Positions 46,750 through 55,791 of a DNA stretch of 64,000 bases are shown piece after piece (the stretch's first letter is position 1; the number at the start of each line of letters is the position of its first letter). The notes under the pieces are model-generated. The model had not been told where the DNA came from and did no database searches. It saw nothing but the letters and a program-made list of their open reading frames with translations. The DNA is taken from NCBI GenBank assembly GCA_029556915.1, contig JAKQIT010000091.1:90418-154417 (forward strand), written 5' to 3'. The stretch is from Pseudomonadota bacterium (GTDB lineage Bacteria > Pseudomonadota > Gammaproteobacteria > Burkholderiales > Methylophilaceae). A program made the position numbers and the translations under genes.

Positions 46750-49257
46750 ATGATAAAAGCCATGACTAAAACAACCGTTGCCAAACCAAATCATTTCAAC
46801 ATTATTATTATTGGTGCTGGCCCTAGTGGTTTATCTGCAGCCGTACAAGCCGCAGAACAAAAAGCATCTTATTTATTGCTAGAAGCTGAACAAACACCTG
46901 CCAGCACGATTAGAAGCTATCTTCGCGGCAAGCTTGTTATGTCAGAACCGCGCTTTTTACCTACGCGCAGCCCCCTTCCCTTTACCGCAGCATTGCGGGA
47001 AAACGTGCTTGATTCTTGGGAAAAAACGATTATTGACTATAACTTAAATATTCGTTACGGAAGCAAAGTAAAAAGCATACATCGTCGTGAAAAATGGCTG
47101 GAATTAGAAGTCGCTGACGGCAGTCAATACACTGCAGATCATGTTGTCCTAGCTATTGGTGTGCAGGGTAATTTACGTCAGTTACAAATACCTGGTGGTG
47201 ATTTGCCACAAGTGCAATACCAATTAGATGATCCACAAGCGTATCAAGATGAAACTATTGTCGTGATTGGTGGGGGTGACAGTGGTGTAGAAAATGCGCT
47301 AGCGCTCACTGGTCGCAACCAAATTATTATTCTTAACCGTGCAGACGACTTTAGCAATTGTAAAGATAGTAACCTTAGCCAACTGACAGATGCTCGAAAA
47401 AGAGGGGCGTTGGATTGGCTATTAGAAACCAAACCCAAAGCAATTGAAATCAATACCAAAGGTGAGTTTCCCATCACCGTGGTTGCCAATACCCCAAATG
47501 GCGTAGAGCGCATTCCATGTCACCGCGTTATTGCACGACTTGGCGCTTTGCCATCTCGACCAATACTTGAGGAGTTTGGCGTAGCCTTTCCAACTGAAGA
47601 TATTGCTGCACTGCCTTTATTATCATCGCATTATGAATCTAGCGTACCTGGACTGTACATTATTGGCGCGCTGGCTGGATACCCCCTCATCAAACAGGGA
47701 ATCAATCAAGGCTATGAAGTCATTGAGTATATCTTAGGAAACCCAGTAGAGCCTGCCGACACCGCGTTACTACGTGAAAAGTTTGCAAACTTTTGTTCAG
47801 ACCGTAGCGTAGATGAAGTATTAGAAAAAATACGCAAAAGCGTTCCGCTTTTGAGCATGCTAACCACTTTACAGTTACGAGAACTGGTGCTCCAGAGCAA
47901 TATTTTACAGCCTGAATCTGGCGATATTATTTTTAAGCGTAACGACTATAGCACCACGTTCTTTTTCATTATTGAAGGTGAATTAGATGTATTAATTGAT
48001 GAAGACAACTTACCTGACGCAAAACTTAGAGCAGGTCAATTTTTTGGTGAAATGGCACTTGTTTCTGGTCGCCGCAGAGCTGGCACGGTACGCGCGCTCA
48101 CAAAATGCGTACTGATTGAAACGCCTAGACGCGTCATGCAAAAACTCGTTGACTCAGTGCAATCAATGCGCCGCGTACTTAATGAAGTGGCAATCAAGTG
48201 GGTTGTACATGTCTGCATAGGGCTCACCCTCAGCGAAGAGGACCTTAACAATCTTGCTAGTCATGCCACACTCAAAAGTTATGCTGCTGGTGAGGAGTTA
48301 TTCCATGAGGGTGATGCGGCTGATGGACTCTATCTGATTCAAAGTGGATCAGTCACCGTTTCGCGCTTGATAGGCGGCAGAGAAGTTGTGCTTTTTTACG
48401 TGGCTGCTGGTAATTATGTAGGTGAAATGTCTTTGGTTTCTGGCGAACCACGATACGCAACAGTAAGAGCTGCGGTGGCGACAGAAGCCGTGCTTATTGA
48501 TGCTGGACGGATGAACGACATCATCGCGCGAAATCCAGAAATTCGTAGCGAACTAGATGCACGTTATCTGAAGCACTTAGAAGACCAAGAAAAGCGCCAG
48601 CAACTTGAAACAGCCATGGATAGCGCTGGCACGGCAGGAAGTCAATCAACACCATCCAATCTAATATCCTTTCTTATTCAACAAGGTGTTGGCGAAGCAA
48701 CAGATGTATTATTAATTGATGAGTCACTTTGCATACGTTGCAACTATTGTGAAAATGCCTGCGCTGATACACATGGCGGAGCAACAAGGTTAGACAGAGA
48801 CGCGGGGCCAATTTTTGCCAACATTCGTGTACCAACCTCATGTCGTCATTGCGAGCATCCACACTGCATGAAAGACTGCCCTCCTGATGCAATTCACCGC
48901 GCTCCCCATGGAGAGGTTTATATTGATGATAGTTGTATTGGTTGCGGCAACTGCCAACAAAACTGCCCGTATGACGTGATTCAAATGGCTGTCATTCAAG
49001 AACAACCCGAGCGCAAAATATGGCAAATTTTGCTTGGCATTAAGCCAAAAGCCTTACCTAAGGTAGATAGTGCTAAAGTAGCAGTAAAATGTGATATGTG
49101 TAAAGACATTAAAGAAGGGCCAGTTTGTGTGCGTGCATGTCCTGTAGGTGCGGCACTTCGTGTAAATCCAGAAGAGCTCCTTAACTATGCTGGCAATGCT
49201 TCAGATTCTAGTAGTGAATCTAGCGAAGTTTACCTATCTGAAACTGACGGAAATTAG
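46750..49257 (+). CDS. FAD/NAD(P) reductase - dual cNMP-binding - four-[4Fe-4S] fusion protein
   Basis: An 835-residue cytoplasmic protein with three modules. Residues 17-330 are a thioredoxin-reductase-like flavoprotein with the FAD loop GAGPSG (22-27) and NAD(P) loop GGGDSG (174-179), but without the CxxC disulfide of thioredoxin reductase. Residues about 365-475 and 490-605 are two cyclic-nucleotide-binding domains with intact phosphate cassettes (GEMAL at 433 and GEMSL at 558, each followed by R-x-x-TV). Residues 653-805 are a NrfC/DmsB-like ferredoxin with 16 cysteines in four groups (C661-671, C698-710, C729-739, C781-797), enough for four [4Fe-4S] clusters. No membrane segment or signal peptide is seen. 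It probably moves electrons between NAD(P)H and the adjacent membrane cytochromes under cNMP control; direction is unknown. An alternative start is the ATG at 46762. Confidence 0.9.
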   Translation: MIKAMTKTTVAKPNHFNIIIIGAGPSGLSAAVQAAEQKASYLLLEAEQTPASTIRSYLRGKLVMSEPRFLPTRSPLPFTAALRENVLDSWEKTIIDYNLNIRYGSKVKSIHRREKWLELEVADGSQYTADHVVLAIGVQGNLRQLQIPGGDLPQVQYQLDDPQAYQDETIVVIGGGDSGVENALALTGRNQIIILNRADDFSNCKDSNLSQLTDARKRGALDWLLETKPKAIEINTKGEFPITVVANTPNGVERIPCHRVIARLGALPSRPILEEFGVAFPTEDIAALPLLSSHYESSVPGLYIIGALAGYPLIKQGINQGYEVIEYILGNPVEPADTALLREKFANFCSDRSVDEVLEKIRKSVPLLSMLTTLQLRELVLQSNILQPESGDIIFKRNDYSTTFFFIIEGELDVLIDEDNLPDAKLRAGQFFGEMALVSGRRRAGTVRALTKCVLIETPRRVMQKLVDSVQSMRRVLNEVAIKWVVHVCIGLTLSEEDLNNLASHATLKSYAAGEELFHEGDAADGLYLIQSGSVTVSRLIGGREVVLFYVAAGNYVGEMSLVSGEPRYATVRAAVATEAVLIDAGRMNDIIARNPEIRSELDARYLKHLEDQEKRQQLETAMDSAGTAGSQSTPSNLISFLIQQGVGEATDVLLIDESLCIRCNYCENACADTHGGATRLDRDAGPIFANIRVPTSCRHCEHPHCMKDCPPDAIHRAPHGEVYIDDSCIGCGNCQQNCPYDVIQMAVIQEQPERKIWQILLGIKPKALPKVDSAKVAVKCDMCKDIKEGPVCVRACPVGAALRVNPEELLNYAGNASDSSSESSEVYLSETDGN

Positions 49258-49265
49258 AAAAATTT

Positions 49266-50096
49266 ATGCAACGTGGAAATATATTCGTCTATAAAAATTA
49301 TCGTTACTTTAAGTTAGCCGTTGCTGTCATACTGATTGCATTCACGGCATTTTTGCTGTTTGAACCTGCAGTTGGTTACTACGGGGGCAGTTGGCTAGGT
49401 TATAGTTTAGGTGTAATTTCTGCAGCATTAGTGCTATGGATGGCATGGTATGGAGTACGCAAGCGCCGTTACCGTAGTAGCGGCTCAACGCAAGGTTGGT
49501 TATCTGCACACATTTATCTTGGTACTGCACTCACATTTACAGCAACATTGCATAGTGGATTTCATTTTGGCTTCAACGTTCACACGTTAGCCTATGGCCT
49601 TTTGTTAATCGTAGTAGTCAGCGGCTTCTTTGGCAATTACGCATATATGATTTACCCACGCCTGATGACGGAAAATATGGGAGAAGACAGCCTAGATAGT
49701 CTGTTATTGCGTATTGCCGAAACTGACAAGCTGGCACGCCAAATTGCTTTAATGATGCCAGACGAAATTAATTTTATCGTTGATAAAGCATGTCGGGAAA
49801 CCTATATCGGCACTGGACTATTTGAACAATTAAGAGGATTTCAACCTGGTTGCCCTACGGCGATTGCGGTACAAAAACTTGCCATACTCGGCAATAGTTT
49901 ATCTGTGGAGCAGCGTAAACTGTATCGCGAGTTATATTCAATCATGGTTAGGCGTCAATCTTTAGTAAAGCGTGCCAGACAAGATTTAATGTACCGTGCC
50001 AGACTTGGATTTTGGCTACACTTTCACACACCTTTCGCGATTGCCTTATTAACAGCGATGGCTGCACATATTATTGCTGTGTTTTTATATTGGTAA
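49266..50096 (+). CDS. Five-helix membrane protein, putative diheme b-type cytochrome
   Basis: A 276-residue membrane protein with helices at about 15-35, 43-63, 80-100, 104-128 and 248-274. Two histidine pairs, H82/H96 and H254/H268, are each 14 residues apart within helices 3 and 5. That is the spacing of bis-His ligands for two stacked hemes in cytochrome b and ferric-reductase-like proteins. Additional histidines are H100, H106 and H252. A soluble loop of about 110 residues separates helices 4 and 5. It starts 8 nt after the fusion gene and ends 3 nt before the FHA-cytochrome gene. It is the likely electron carrier across the inner membrane; heme binding is inferred. Confidence 0.75.
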   Translation: MQRGNIFVYKNYRYFKLAVAVILIAFTAFLLFEPAVGYYGGSWLGYSLGVISAALVLWMAWYGVRKRRYRSSGSTQGWLSAHIYLGTALTFTATLHSGFHFGFNVHTLAYGLLLIVVVSGFFGNYAYMIYPRLMTENMGEDSLDSLLLRIAETDKLARQIALMMPDEINFIVDKACRETYIGTGLFEQLRGFQPGCPTAIAVQKLAILGNSLSVEQRKLYRELYSIMVRRQSLVKRARQDLMYRARLGFWLHFHTPFAIALLTAMAAHIIAVFLYW

Positions 50097-50099
50097 GCC

Positions 50100-51719
50100 A
50101 TGATTAATTGTCTTTTAATCAAAGTTTCATACAACAAACGCGGCATGCCAGTGCGTAGTTATCGCACCCTAGCTGCGGAAGAACTCTCGATTGGTCGAGG
50201 GGCAGAATGTAAAATACATTTGCTCGACCCTCGTATCTCTATGCATCATGCTGTAATTAAGCGTATGGATGACGGGCAGATGCACTTAATGTCTACTAAT
50301 GGTGAATTAGAAATTGAAGGGTCAATTTTTCAAAATGTTGTACTGTCAAATGGTACTCAAGTTAAAATCGGCCCCTTCCTGCTAAAGGTAGAGCCTGCAC
50401 CTCCTGATGTGAATTTATCACTTTCACTGACTTTACATCAGCCATTACCAGATGATTATCTGGACTTAAAAGCAAGAACTCATGAGCCGCTAATAGGTGC
50501 TTCAGCACTGAAACGTCGCCTAGCTACTTGGATGCTGGCAATTATTGCACTCATTTTTTTAGCATTACCTTTAGCGCAAAATATGATACCGAGCCTTAAC
50601 CAAACTATGGCTGAACTTCCGATGGGTTTTGACCGTGTTTGGAGTCCTGGACACATTTCTAACTCGCATCTACATTTTGGTTCACAATGTTTTAACTGTC
50701 ATCAGGTATTAACACGCCAAGTATCTGACGATGCCTGCATAAAATGTCACCATCAGATTGCACCGCATATTGCTGACCCAAAATTACAAAATCAGGTGTT
50801 TGCCAATAAAAAATTATTTAGTGAAGGCATGCGTTGCGCAGAATGTCATCGTGAACACAAAGCGCCTTTCCCCTTGGCGCGGCAGGATAACAACAATTGT
50901 GTAAAGTGTCACGGCGATATTAAATCGGTCGATTCAAATAGCAAGCTAACAAACATCCATGATTTTGACCGTAATCATCCTGATTTTAAACTAACATTTT
51001 TGACTAGAGATACTAATAAGAAAATTGAACGCATACCGCAAACCGATAAAGCGAAATTAGTTGAAAAATCTGGCTTAAAGTTTCCACACTCACAACATTT
51101 TGGTCAAGTTCAAGGGCCAAATGGTGTTATGGACATACAAGAGTTGACATGCACTAACTGTCATCAACCAGAAGGTAAAGAGATGCGCTTTAAGCCTATA
51201 CTTTACATTAGAGATTGTGCGGCATGCCATAAAAATCAACTGGAAGTTGGCTCATCTACAGCGCAAATCAGGGTGCCACATGGATCAACATTAAATGTTA
51301 TCAACACCTTAAAAGTACAGGCTCCAAAGCATGTTGATGAGTATTCAGCGTCATTAGAAAAAAATGGCTGTGCGTACTGCCATGAAATCAATAAGTTGGA
51401 TGCAACATCCAAAAATGAAGACCAAAAGCTAGATTACTCTTTGTCTTGGGAGGTTGAATCTGTGCTGATCAATCAAGATTGGTTTGGCAAAGCGCGATTT
51501 AATCATGCTTCACACCGCACCCAACAATGTCAATCATGCCATCTGGTAGAAGAGTCCGAGTCTAGTGCCGATGTGGCGATGCCAGACCGTCAATCATGCC
51601 TGCGCTGCCATTCTGGAAACAGCCCAAAATCTAAACGTATTGCGAGTGGTTGCATGTCTTGCCATGACTTTCATGAAGCGCATATAATGCCAAGGTCTTT
51701 AGCTGAATCACAAAAGTAA
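50100..51719 (+). CDS. FHA domain - membrane helix - decaheme cytochrome c
   Basis: A 539-residue protein. Residues about 5-98 form an FHA phosphothreonine-binding domain (SIGRG at 30-34 and the S-x-x-H pair S47/H50). One membrane helix spans about 142-164. The rest is a c-type cytochrome with ten CxxCH motifs (197, 213, 246, 267, 351, 373, 424, 477, 500, 518). Multiheme maturation is periplasmic, so the FHA domain must face the cytoplasm, giving a one-pass signal-to-redox protein. The His-rich spacers resemble cytochrome c3/NrfH-type arrays. It is the last gene of the three-gene unit, before a bidirectional terminator. FHA fused to a multiheme cytochrome is unusual. Confidence 0.93.
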   Translation: MINCLLIKVSYNKRGMPVRSYRTLAAEELSIGRGAECKIHLLDPRISMHHAVIKRMDDGQMHLMSTNGELEIEGSIFQNVVLSNGTQVKIGPFLLKVEPAPPDVNLSLSLTLHQPLPDDYLDLKARTHEPLIGASALKRRLATWMLAIIALIFLALPLAQNMIPSLNQTMAELPMGFDRVWSPGHISNSHLHFGSQCFNCHQVLTRQVSDDACIKCHHQIAPHIADPKLQNQVFANKKLFSEGMRCAECHREHKAPFPLARQDNNNCVKCHGDIKSVDSNSKLTNIHDFDRNHPDFKLTFLTRDTNKKIERIPQTDKAKLVEKSGLKFPHSQHFGQVQGPNGVMDIQELTCTNCHQPEGKEMRFKPILYIRDCAACHKNQLEVGSSTAQIRVPHGSTLNVINTLKVQAPKHVDEYSASLEKNGCAYCHEINKLDATSKNEDQKLDYSLSWEVESVLINQDWFGKARFNHASHRTQQCQSCHLVEESESSADVAMPDRQSCLRCHSGNSPKSKRIASGCMSCHDFHEAHIMPRSLAESQK

Positions 51720-51770
51720 ATACGTTAGCCTCAACAACAACTGGTTAACGATTTTTAAATAATATGGCTT

Positions 51771-51805
51771 CAATAAAAAAACCAGCTAAAGCTGGTTTTT
51801 TATTG
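51771..51805. terminator. Bidirectional terminator between the redox cluster and typA
   Basis: AAAAAAACCAGC-taaa-GCTGGTTTTTT: a symmetric hairpin with T tracts on both strands between converging genes. Confidence 0.95.
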
Positions 51806-51817
51806 AAGCCAATACTA

Positions 51818-53626
51818 CTATTCTTTTGCAGCGCGTTTACGTTCATGCTCTAGCAAATAACGCTTGCGAATACGTATGTTTTTTGGGGTAATTTCAACCA
51901 ATTCATCATCATCAATAAATTCAACCGCAGACTCTAAACTTAGTGCCACGGGCGGAATGAGTCGCACTGCTTCATCCGTGCCTGAGGCGCGCACGTTTGT
52001 GAGTTGCTTACCTTTAATCGGGTTCACTATTAAATCATTATCACGGCTGTGAATACCAATCACCATGCCTTCGTACAGTTTATCGCCTGGCACAGAAAAC
52101 ATCTTACCGCGATCTTGCAATTTCCAGAGTGCATATGCAACCGCTTCGCCATGCTCAGCTGAGATTAGTACGCCATTACGACGACCAGGCATATCAGCTT
52201 TTACAGGTGCGTATTCATCAAAAATATGTGCCATTAAACCTGTTCCACGTGTAAGGGTTAAAAACTCCCCTTGAAAACCAATTAAGCCACGTGCCGGAAT
52301 TTTATATTCTAAACGTGTACGACCGTTACCGTCAGACTCCATATTTTGCATTTCACCACGGCGACGACCAAGCTCTTCCATCACAGCGCCTTGATTTTCA
52401 TCTTCTAAATCGACTGTTAAAATTTCATACGGCTCACATTTTTCACCGTTAATTTCACGGAATACCACTTTGGGTTTACCCACGGCCATCTCAAAACCTT
52501 CACGGCGCATATTCTCTAACAAAATTGTTAAATGTAATTCACCACGGCCAGAAACACGGAACACATCAGCATCTTGTGTATCTTCAACACGCAATGCCAC
52601 GTTAACCAACAACTCTTTTGTTAGTCGGTCACGAATTTGACGTGAAGTCACAAACTTACCTTCAGTACCCGCTAAAGGTGAAGTGTTGACCATAAAGTCC
52701 ATAGTCAAGGTAGGCTCATCCACACCTAAATGTGGCAAACCAACCGGCTTATCGCGATCACAAATAGTAAATCCAATACCAATATCATCTAAACCAGAAA
52801 TAATCACAATATCACCAGCCTCAGCTTCTTCCACTGGCACACGCTCTAAGCCACGGAAACCTAACACTTGGTTGATTTTTCCTGTCGCAATTTGCTTATC
52901 TTCATTCATCACAGCAACTGCTTGTCCAGGTTTAATTTTACCGTTAGTGATACGACCAACGCCCAAACGACCCGTGTAAGTAGAATAATCTAATGCAGAA
53001 ATTTGCATTTGTAATGGCGCACTACTATCCCCTGCTGGTGGCGCCACATGGTTAATAATCGTTTCAAACAGCGCGCGCATATTATCTGCTGGTTTTTTCA
53101 TATCCAACATGGCAAAACCATTTAATGCTGAAGCGTAAACTACTGGAAAGTCTAGTTGCTCATCAGTTGCACCTAAGTTAGCAAACAAATCAAAAGTGTG
53201 GTTAATCACCCAATCAGTACGCGCACCTGGGCGGTCAACTTTATTAATCACCACAATAGGCTTTAACCCGAGCGCTAAGGCTTTTTTTGTCACAAAGCGT
53301 GTTTGCGGCATCGGGCCTTCAACGGCATCCACCAGCAATACCACACCATCTACCATGCCCAATACACGCTCTACTTCTCCACCAAAGTCCGCATGGCCAG
53401 GTGTATCCACAATATTAATGTGTGTTCCTTCATAAACCAAAGCCGTATTTTTTGCCAAAATGGTAATGCCACGCTCTTTTTCCAAGTCATTACTATCCAT
53501 CACGCGCTCAACTACCGCATGGTGCGCGGCAAATGTACCCGCTTGTTGTAAAAGTTTGTCCACCATCGTAGTTTTACCATGGTCAACGTGGGCGATAATT
53601 GCGACGTTACGAAGATTGCGAGACAT
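51818..53626 (-). CDS. typA: Translational GTPase TypA/BipA
   Basis: A 602-residue ribosome-associated GTPase needed for growth under stress and for 50S assembly at low temperature. The G1 motif AHVDHGKTT is at about 12-20; DTPGHADFG and NKVDRPGA follow. Elongation-factor domains II, III and V and the BipA C-terminal domain are complete. The start is followed by [11 protein letters not shown] as in the family. Unlinked to neighbours. Confidence 0.97.
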   Translation of the reverse strand: MSRNLRNVAIIAHVDHGKTTMVDKLLQQAGTFAAHHAVVERVMDSNDLEKERGITILAKNTALVYEGTHINIVDTPGHADFGGEVERVLGMVDGVVLLVDAVEGPMPQTRFVTKKALALGLKPIVVINKVDRPGARTDWVINHTFDLFANLGATDEQLDFPVVYASALNGFAMLDMKKPADNMRALFETIINHVAPPAGDSSAPLQMQISALDYSTYTGRLGVGRITNGKIKPGQAVAVMNEDKQIATGKINQVLGFRGLERVPVEEAEAGDIVIISGLDDIGIGFTICDRDKPVGLPHLGVDEPTLTMDFMVNTSPLAGTEGKFVTSRQIRDRLTKELLVNVALRVEDTQDADVFRVSGRGELHLTILLENMRREGFEMAVGKPKVVFREINGEKCEPYEILTVDLEDENQGAVMEELGRRRGEMQNMESDGNGRTRLEYKIPARGLIGFQGEFLTLTRGTGLMAHIFDEYAPVKADMPGRRNGVLISAEHGEAVAYALWKLQDRGKMFSVPGDKLYEGMVIGIHSRDNDLIVNPIKGKQLTNVRASGTDEAVRLIPPVALSLESAVEFIDDDELVEITPKNIRIRKRYLLEHERKRAAKE

Positions 53627-53987
53627 AGTTTGCTGCCATAAGTTTGAAAGGCGGCGATTTTAACACAATAATGCACTAACACCCTTAAAAACCTTTGACA
53701 ATTTTCAAATAGCCCCTATAATGCGCACAACTTAAAACTTAACTGCTTTGTTTGGTTTTAGATTCATCGCCCTGACCCTTCAGTTGCTCGTGAAATTTTG
53801 AAGCGACTATCTTTAGATTAACGCAATTAATCTATCTTTTACTGGTTAGCGGCTATGCCCGTGCGCTGGTAAAAAGCTTTATTGCTTTATCGCATTTTGT
53901 TGATTTTTATTATTCATTCGTTTGAATAGCATCAACTTTGAGGTATTTACTTGCGCCCTTTTTATAGCTTTTTTGAAAGGGACTATT
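53627..53987 (+). other. Promoter and about 260-nt leader of the first DEAD-box gene
   Basis: A strong sigma-70 promoter lies at 53695-53722 and the next start codon is at 53988, so the mRNA leader is about 260 nt. It contains a stem-loop TAGATTA-acgcaat-TAATCTA at 53814-53834. Long structured leaders are common for cold-shock helicase genes and could control translation by temperature. No ORF of note seen. Confidence 0.65.
53695..53722 (+). promoter_or_regulatory. Consensus sigma-70 promoter
   Basis: TTGACA (53695-53700), a 16-nt spacer, then TATAAT (53717-53722): both hexamers are perfect consensus matches. Confidence 0.9.
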
Positions 53988-55694
53988 TTGTCTTTTGAAT
54001 CATTAAATTTACACCCATCTATCCTTCGTGCAATTGAAGAAACAGGCTACACACAGCCTACTCCTATTCAAGCGCAGGCGATTCCTGTTGTCATTGAAGG
54101 TGGTGACTTGATGGCCTCAGCCCAAACCGGCACCGGCAAAACTGCCGCGTTTATGTTGCCAGCGCTTAATTTGTTAGCCACGCCGCATGAATCTAAAAGC
54201 CGCGGCCCACGTATTTTAGTGTTGACCCCTACTCGTGAGTTGGCTGCACAAGTGAACGATGCCGCACGCAAATATGGTAAATACATGCGTGCCCGCACGG
54301 TGAGTATTGTGGGTGGTATGCCTTACCCGCTACAAAACAAATTATTATCGCAGCCTTTAGATATTTTAGTAGCAACTCCAGGTCGGTTGTTAGACCACAT
54401 GGAACGCGGCCGCATTGATTTAAGTCGTTTACAGATGCTTATTTTGGATGAAGCGGACCGTATGTTAGATATGGGCTTTTTACCTGATGTTGAGCGTATT
54501 TGCGAGCAGCTCACAAAAGAGCGCCAAACATTATTATTCTCTGCTACTTTAGATGGCGACATTGCGCGTATTGCTAAACAAATCTTAAAAAATCCGAAAT
54601 CGATTCAAGTTGCGGCACAACGTGAAAAACACGCAAACATTGAGCAACGTTTGCACTACGTAGATGACATGACGCATAAAAATAAATTGTTAGAACATTT
54701 ATTAATTGCACCTGAAGTCAACCAAGCCATTATTTTCACCAGCACCAAGCGCCACGCTGATTTACTGGCTGAAGACCTATACGCCGCTGGACACAAAACT
54801 GCTGCATTACACGGCGACATGACGCAAGGCGCACGTAACCGCACTTTAACTAAATTGCGTCATGGTGATGTAAAAGTATTGGTAGCAACTGATGTTGCTG
54901 CACGCGGCATAGATGTGCATGGCATTAGCCATGTGATTAATTACGACTTACCTAAATTTGCCGAAGACTATGTACACCGTATTGGCCGTACTGGCCGAGC
55001 AGGCAATACAGGCATTGCCATTTCATTTGCCTCAAATGTTGACCGCCATTTATTGCGCAAAATTGAGCAATTTACTGGCAACCGCATGGAAGCCGCTGTG
55101 ATTGAGGGTTTTGAACCAAAACGCCCGATGAAGTCTGACGCGCCAACTGGCCGTGGCCAAGCCCGCAACGCACGTAATGAACGCTCACATGCGCCAGGCG
55201 GCCGCGGTGGTTTTAAACCACGTGAAGACCGCAGCGAAAACGACCGTGGCGGCTTTAACAACCGTAATAGTGAATCACGTTCAGAGCGCACTAGCTTTAG
55301 CCGCGATTCTTCGCGTGAGGCTAATGGCAATACTGCCGCTTATGCAGCACGTGTTGAGTCAAGTAACCGTACTGAATTTACGCGTAACGAATTTGCACGG
55401 GCTGAAAGACCAAGTAATGATCGTTCACGCAGTGGCTTTAGTGGTGACCGTAGTAACGCCAATCGTGCTGACCGTTCAAGTGCTCCTGCACAAAATCGTA
55501 GCTTTGGTGATGCCGTTGCATTTGGTAAAAAACCATTTGCCCGCGAAGGTGGCCGTAACGATAATAAAGTTCTAGGGGCTCGTTACGAAGGCCGCGATAG
55601 CCGCCCAGCAACTCGCAACCAAGAGTCACGCAGTTTTGGCAATGCAAATACTGCGGGCAATGGCGCGCCACGTCGCCCACGTAGCTTTGCTTAA
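53988..55694 (+). CDS. rhlE: DEAD-box RNA helicase RhlE-like, with RGG-type tail
   Basis: An ATP-dependent RNA helicase of the RhlE/CsdA type, 568 residues from the start I choose. Core motifs are all present: AQTGTGKT, PTREL, DEAD in LDEADRMLDMGF, SAT, and HRIGRTGRAG. The C-terminal 170 residues are disordered, Arg/Asn/Gly/Ser-rich (RGQARNARNER, GGRGGF), as in RNA-binding tails. I choose the TTG at 53988 (protein starts M-SFESLNLHPS) because AAAGGGA lies just upstream and homologues start there; the ATG at 53922 would add 22 unlikely residues. Confidence 0.92.
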   Translation: MSFESLNLHPSILRAIEETGYTQPTPIQAQAIPVVIEGGDLMASAQTGTGKTAAFMLPALNLLATPHESKSRGPRILVLTPTRELAAQVNDAARKYGKYMRARTVSIVGGMPYPLQNKLLSQPLDILVATPGRLLDHMERGRIDLSRLQMLILDEADRMLDMGFLPDVERICEQLTKERQTLLFSATLDGDIARIAKQILKNPKSIQVAAQREKHANIEQRLHYVDDMTHKNKLLEHLLIAPEVNQAIIFTSTKRHADLLAEDLYAAGHKTAALHGDMTQGARNRTLTKLRHGDVKVLVATDVAARGIDVHGISHVINYDLPKFAEDYVHRIGRTGRAGNTGIAISFASNVDRHLLRKIEQFTGNRMEAAVIEGFEPKRPMKSDAPTGRGQARNARNERSHAPGGRGGFKPREDRSENDRGGFNNRNSESRSERTSFSRDSSREANGNTAAYAARVESSNRTEFTRNEFARAERPSNDRSRSGFSGDRSNANRADRSSAPAQNRSFGDAVAFGKKPFAREGGRNDNKVLGARYEGRDSRPATRNQESRSFGNANTAGNGAPRRPRSFA

Positions 55695-55702
55695 TTAACA
55701 AA

Positions 55703-55772
55703 GTAGGAGGGGCTTCTAGCCCCGAACCTGCGATTATTATTGTATGGTTTAGCGGCTTTAAGCCGCTCCTAC
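55703..55772. repeat. Inverted REP pair (BIME-like)
   Basis: Two GTAGGAG-headed hairpins face each other: GTAGGAGGGGCTTCTAGCCCC at the left, and its partner at the right whose reverse complement reads GTAGGAGCGGCTTAAAGCCGC. This is the classical layout of REP sequences of the GTAG type associated with RAYT (TnpA-REP) transposases. It separates the two helicase genes and could also terminate transcription. Confidence 0.8.
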
Positions 55773-55791
55773 AATGGATTTTAAACGATAA

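Noticed and set aside
46750-49257. Plain thioredoxin reductase annotation
   Set aside because: The redox CxxC before the NAD(P) loop is missing, and two cNMP domains plus a four-cluster Fe-S domain are fused.
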